From the NCBI GenBank assembly GCA_035041965.1, contig JAPYMA010003040.1, positions 183,286 through 247,285 of the forward strand: 64,000 nt of DNA. The letters run 5' to 3'. The first letter of the stretch is position 1. Each line of letters begins with the position of its first letter. A model generated the notes under the pieces. That model worked only from the letters and a program-made list of their open reading frames with translations. It did not search any database and was not told the DNA's origin. This document shows positions 62,285 to 64,000 of the stretch, in pieces. The DNA comes from Anisakis pegreffii (Eukaryota; Nematoda; Chromadorea; Rhabditida; Anisakidae). The translations under genes were made by a program, and so were the position numbers.

Positions 62285-62470
62285 AATTTCCATCAGGTGG
62301 GATGGGCCATATCTATAGCCAGTCCAATTCCCTACCTCTGGCTCCGGAGTTAAGCGGGTCGTTACGTGCCGCATCCCTCCTTCGCCCTACCCACATCCCG
62401 TATAAAAACGTTTACAATGTTCACAATAACAACGAATGTGCAAAATGAATAAATAAATAAATAAATAATG
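62285..62470 (+). mobile_element. Probable 3' end of a non-LTR retrotransposon or SINE
   Basis: A GC-rich block (GGGATGGGCCATATC ... GGAGTTAAGCGGGTCGTTACG ... CCTACCCACATCCCG) is followed by a short spacer and an (AATA)n tail at 62450-62468. GC-rich 3' UTR plus a tetranucleotide tail is typical of 5'-truncated RTE-type LINEs and their SINEs in nematodes (family knowledge). No reverse transcriptase is present. Confidence 0.45.
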
Positions 62471-63503
62471 AAAGCATTCATGATAATTTGTGGCAATATA
62501 CATGAATATATACATCACATGTAATGTACAATTCAGTTAATTCAGAACATTAACGAATAAATAGAAAGTTAAATTCAATAGGTAATAATCTGAGTCAGAG
62601 TTCACAATATTTTTCCTTTAATATCAAATTGTTTTAAATGACCTAAACTTTGCAACATTTGACAATACAGTGACAATAACAATAATACATAGCAATGATG
62701 GTAACGTAACGCAAATAACATGAACAGTTCAATTAAAAACTACTAAAAAATCCCCCCAGTTAAAACATATGAAGCATCATTTATACTTTCACAAATTTAT
62801 CATCGACAATAATAACATTGAACAATACACTGTAATATTTGTCACTGTATTGTCATCTATACTTAATTGTTCTCATAATAATCACAATAATTAATTATTC
62901 ACAATAATCATAAATGAATAAAAGAAAAAAGAATGAAGTGATTAAAAAAGTGGTCACTGACCACGACTGAATTTTATTCTGTGTCCCTAAGTACAAGTTT
63001 GAAACTACTAACCTGACGCTTCTTTGCGCCACGGTGTAATATTTGTTGAATATTGTTGAATAATATTGTTGAGCTTGTTGAATTGAATATTCGTTGAGTT
63101 GTTGATTGCTGTTGTTTTGATTTGATATATCCAGGCGATATTGTTGATTATTGATCCACCCACGGGATATTGAATTGATCACGGCAAGCCTGTTGATTGC
63201 CGTCGACCCATCACCATCGGTTGCCGTCTCTCGTCATCCGGTTAGAACGATCAGCGTGCGACTTTACCTGGAATTAGATGACGGTTTATATCAACATCTC
63301 TATCAATATTATGTCTGCTATCACACAACTGTTTTATACACCAACCCATCTAACAGAGAATATTCACACAATACCCATATATGAAGAATATACGACACAT
63401 TTCTGCCAGATCAAGAGGAATTAAGAAGATTGATTGACAATAAAGTCATTTCATATCACCAACAAACAAATTAAACCACCACAGAAATGATTTAATTCCT
63501 CAC

Positions 63504-63572
63504 CTTTGATCCGAGATGATGACCAGTGACAGTGTCCTTGAAACTGCCAGTCCAGTCTCGATCACCTCTGAT
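63504..63572 (-). CDS. Isolated exon-like segment
   Basis: On the minus strand a CTGTTCCAG acceptor and an AAG/GTGAGG donor bound 23 codons with no stop (IRGDRDWTGSFKDTVTGHH, then LGSK). Both sites match consensus and the composition is protein-like. It may be an internal exon of a gene whose 5' part lies beyond the right edge. A possible Gln-rich partner exon ends at a GTTAGT donor near 63014. Not recognised. Confidence 0.25.
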
Positions 63573-64000
63573 CTGGAACAGTATTAAATGATTAGTTCGT
63601 AGTTTTCCTCAAGTTCACATCAATACAATCCGAGCGATCAACCTAACAAGCGATATGATACTAAAAACAAGAAAAATTGGAAGATTATGTGATCTCAAAA
63701 TATCTAAGGCGCAATTCTGAATTGCACGAGAAAATACATGAGCAAACTAAAAGCATGAATAACATATACAAAAATATGTTACGCACCACAACTGCACCGC
63801 ACAGAACCTTTAAATCAATACTGAATGAGCGAAATAAATGAATACTGAATGAACAAGGCAATCAATCATAACGATATGATCTGTGGTGATCAATTGGTAT
63901 AGAACCATTTACAGATCATAGAATACACATTATGATCACAACGAAGTGATCAACAAAGCATGCACATAATATTATATTTATTGACATCACTAGCGAGTGA
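63573..64000. other. Right edge, nothing recognised
   Basis: AT-rich DNA with repeated TGATCA-type motifs around 63880-63960; no gene or RNA supported. Confidence 0.3.

Larger units (their letters stand above)
61944..63503. other. Repeat-rich tail region
   Basis: Low-complexity CAAGTC-rich DNA (about 61990-62120), a G14 run, a likely retrotransposon 3' end, AT-rich DNA with many CAATAATAA motifs, and a TTGTTGAATA-rich stretch (63045-63180) whose minus strand reads as a Gln/Asn-rich frame. No gene is supported. Confidence 0.4.

Noticed and set aside
62320..62370. 5S rRNA gene suggested by GGAGTTAAGCGGG
   Set aside because: Only a short stretch resembles 5S rRNA; the rest does not follow, and an (AATA)n tail marks it as a retroelement end.
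62895..63182. 95-codon Gln/Asn-rich frame on the minus strand
   Set aside because: It is produced by a low-complexity TTGTTGAATA-type stretch; no domain and no supporting splice structure.
57001..64000. CRISPR-like array
   Set aside because: The repeats are contiguous 417-bp units with no variable spacers, in a eukaryotic genome.

Overview
The window reads as nuclear DNA of a nematode. It is AT-rich and gene-sparse. Its genes are cut by many GT-AG introns, and several start codons lie a few bases downstream of a TTTCAG-type acceptor, as expected for spliced-leader trans-splicing. The recognisable protein families fit: a TTBK/CK1-like kinase, the condensin subunit SMC4 with a long nematode-like C-terminal tail, a nematode-type chemoreceptor GPCR, a transthyretin-like (TTL) secreted protein and a histidine acid phosphatase. 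Intron density is high (33 coding exons in smc-4). The species cannot be named from this sequence. I derived exon coordinates by hand from splice consensus and reading-frame phase; none are supported by transcripts.

Layout. 1-1790 (+): 3' part of a tau-tubulin-kinase-like gene. 3378-16355 (-): a complete smc-4 gene, about 1541 codons, convergent with the kinase. 16.4-22.1 kb: long intergenic region with small inverted-repeat elements and a relic hAT-type transposon end. 22120-25199 (+): a seven-transmembrane chemoreceptor-type GPCR with one unresolved exon. 25.6-41.4 kb: mostly empty AT-rich DNA with a few exon-like open frames that may be unrecognised fast-evolving genes (30.0-30.5, 32.8-33.2, 35.2-35.6, 36.1-36.4 and 37.4 kb). 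41463-43114 (+): a complete transthyretin-like gene whose first intron carries a 0.5-kb inverted-repeat element. 44573-47770 (-): a complete eight-exon histidine acid phosphatase gene.

The last 16 kb is repeat-dominated: a 1.02-kb non-autonomous hAT-like element with 8-bp target duplications (51022-52041), a 1.7-kb head-to-head inverted array of about 108/134-bp repeats (52690-54385), a mixed direct/inverted repeat of about 177-bp units (54.7-55.4 kb), a 4.5-kb array of eleven essentially identical 417-bp units (57217-61736), and a likely non-LTR retrotransposon 3' end (about 62.28-62.47 kb).

The observations most worth following are three. The 417-bp array has protein-like open frames in every unit, and its first and last copies carry ATG codons that the other copies lack. 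The acid phosphatase appears to have lost two catalytic positions (Arg to Tyr and the Asp of the HD pair to Thr) while staying fully open. The large inverted array could transcribe into long double-stranded RNA. I see no operon linking the recognised genes; they look like independent single-copy loci.
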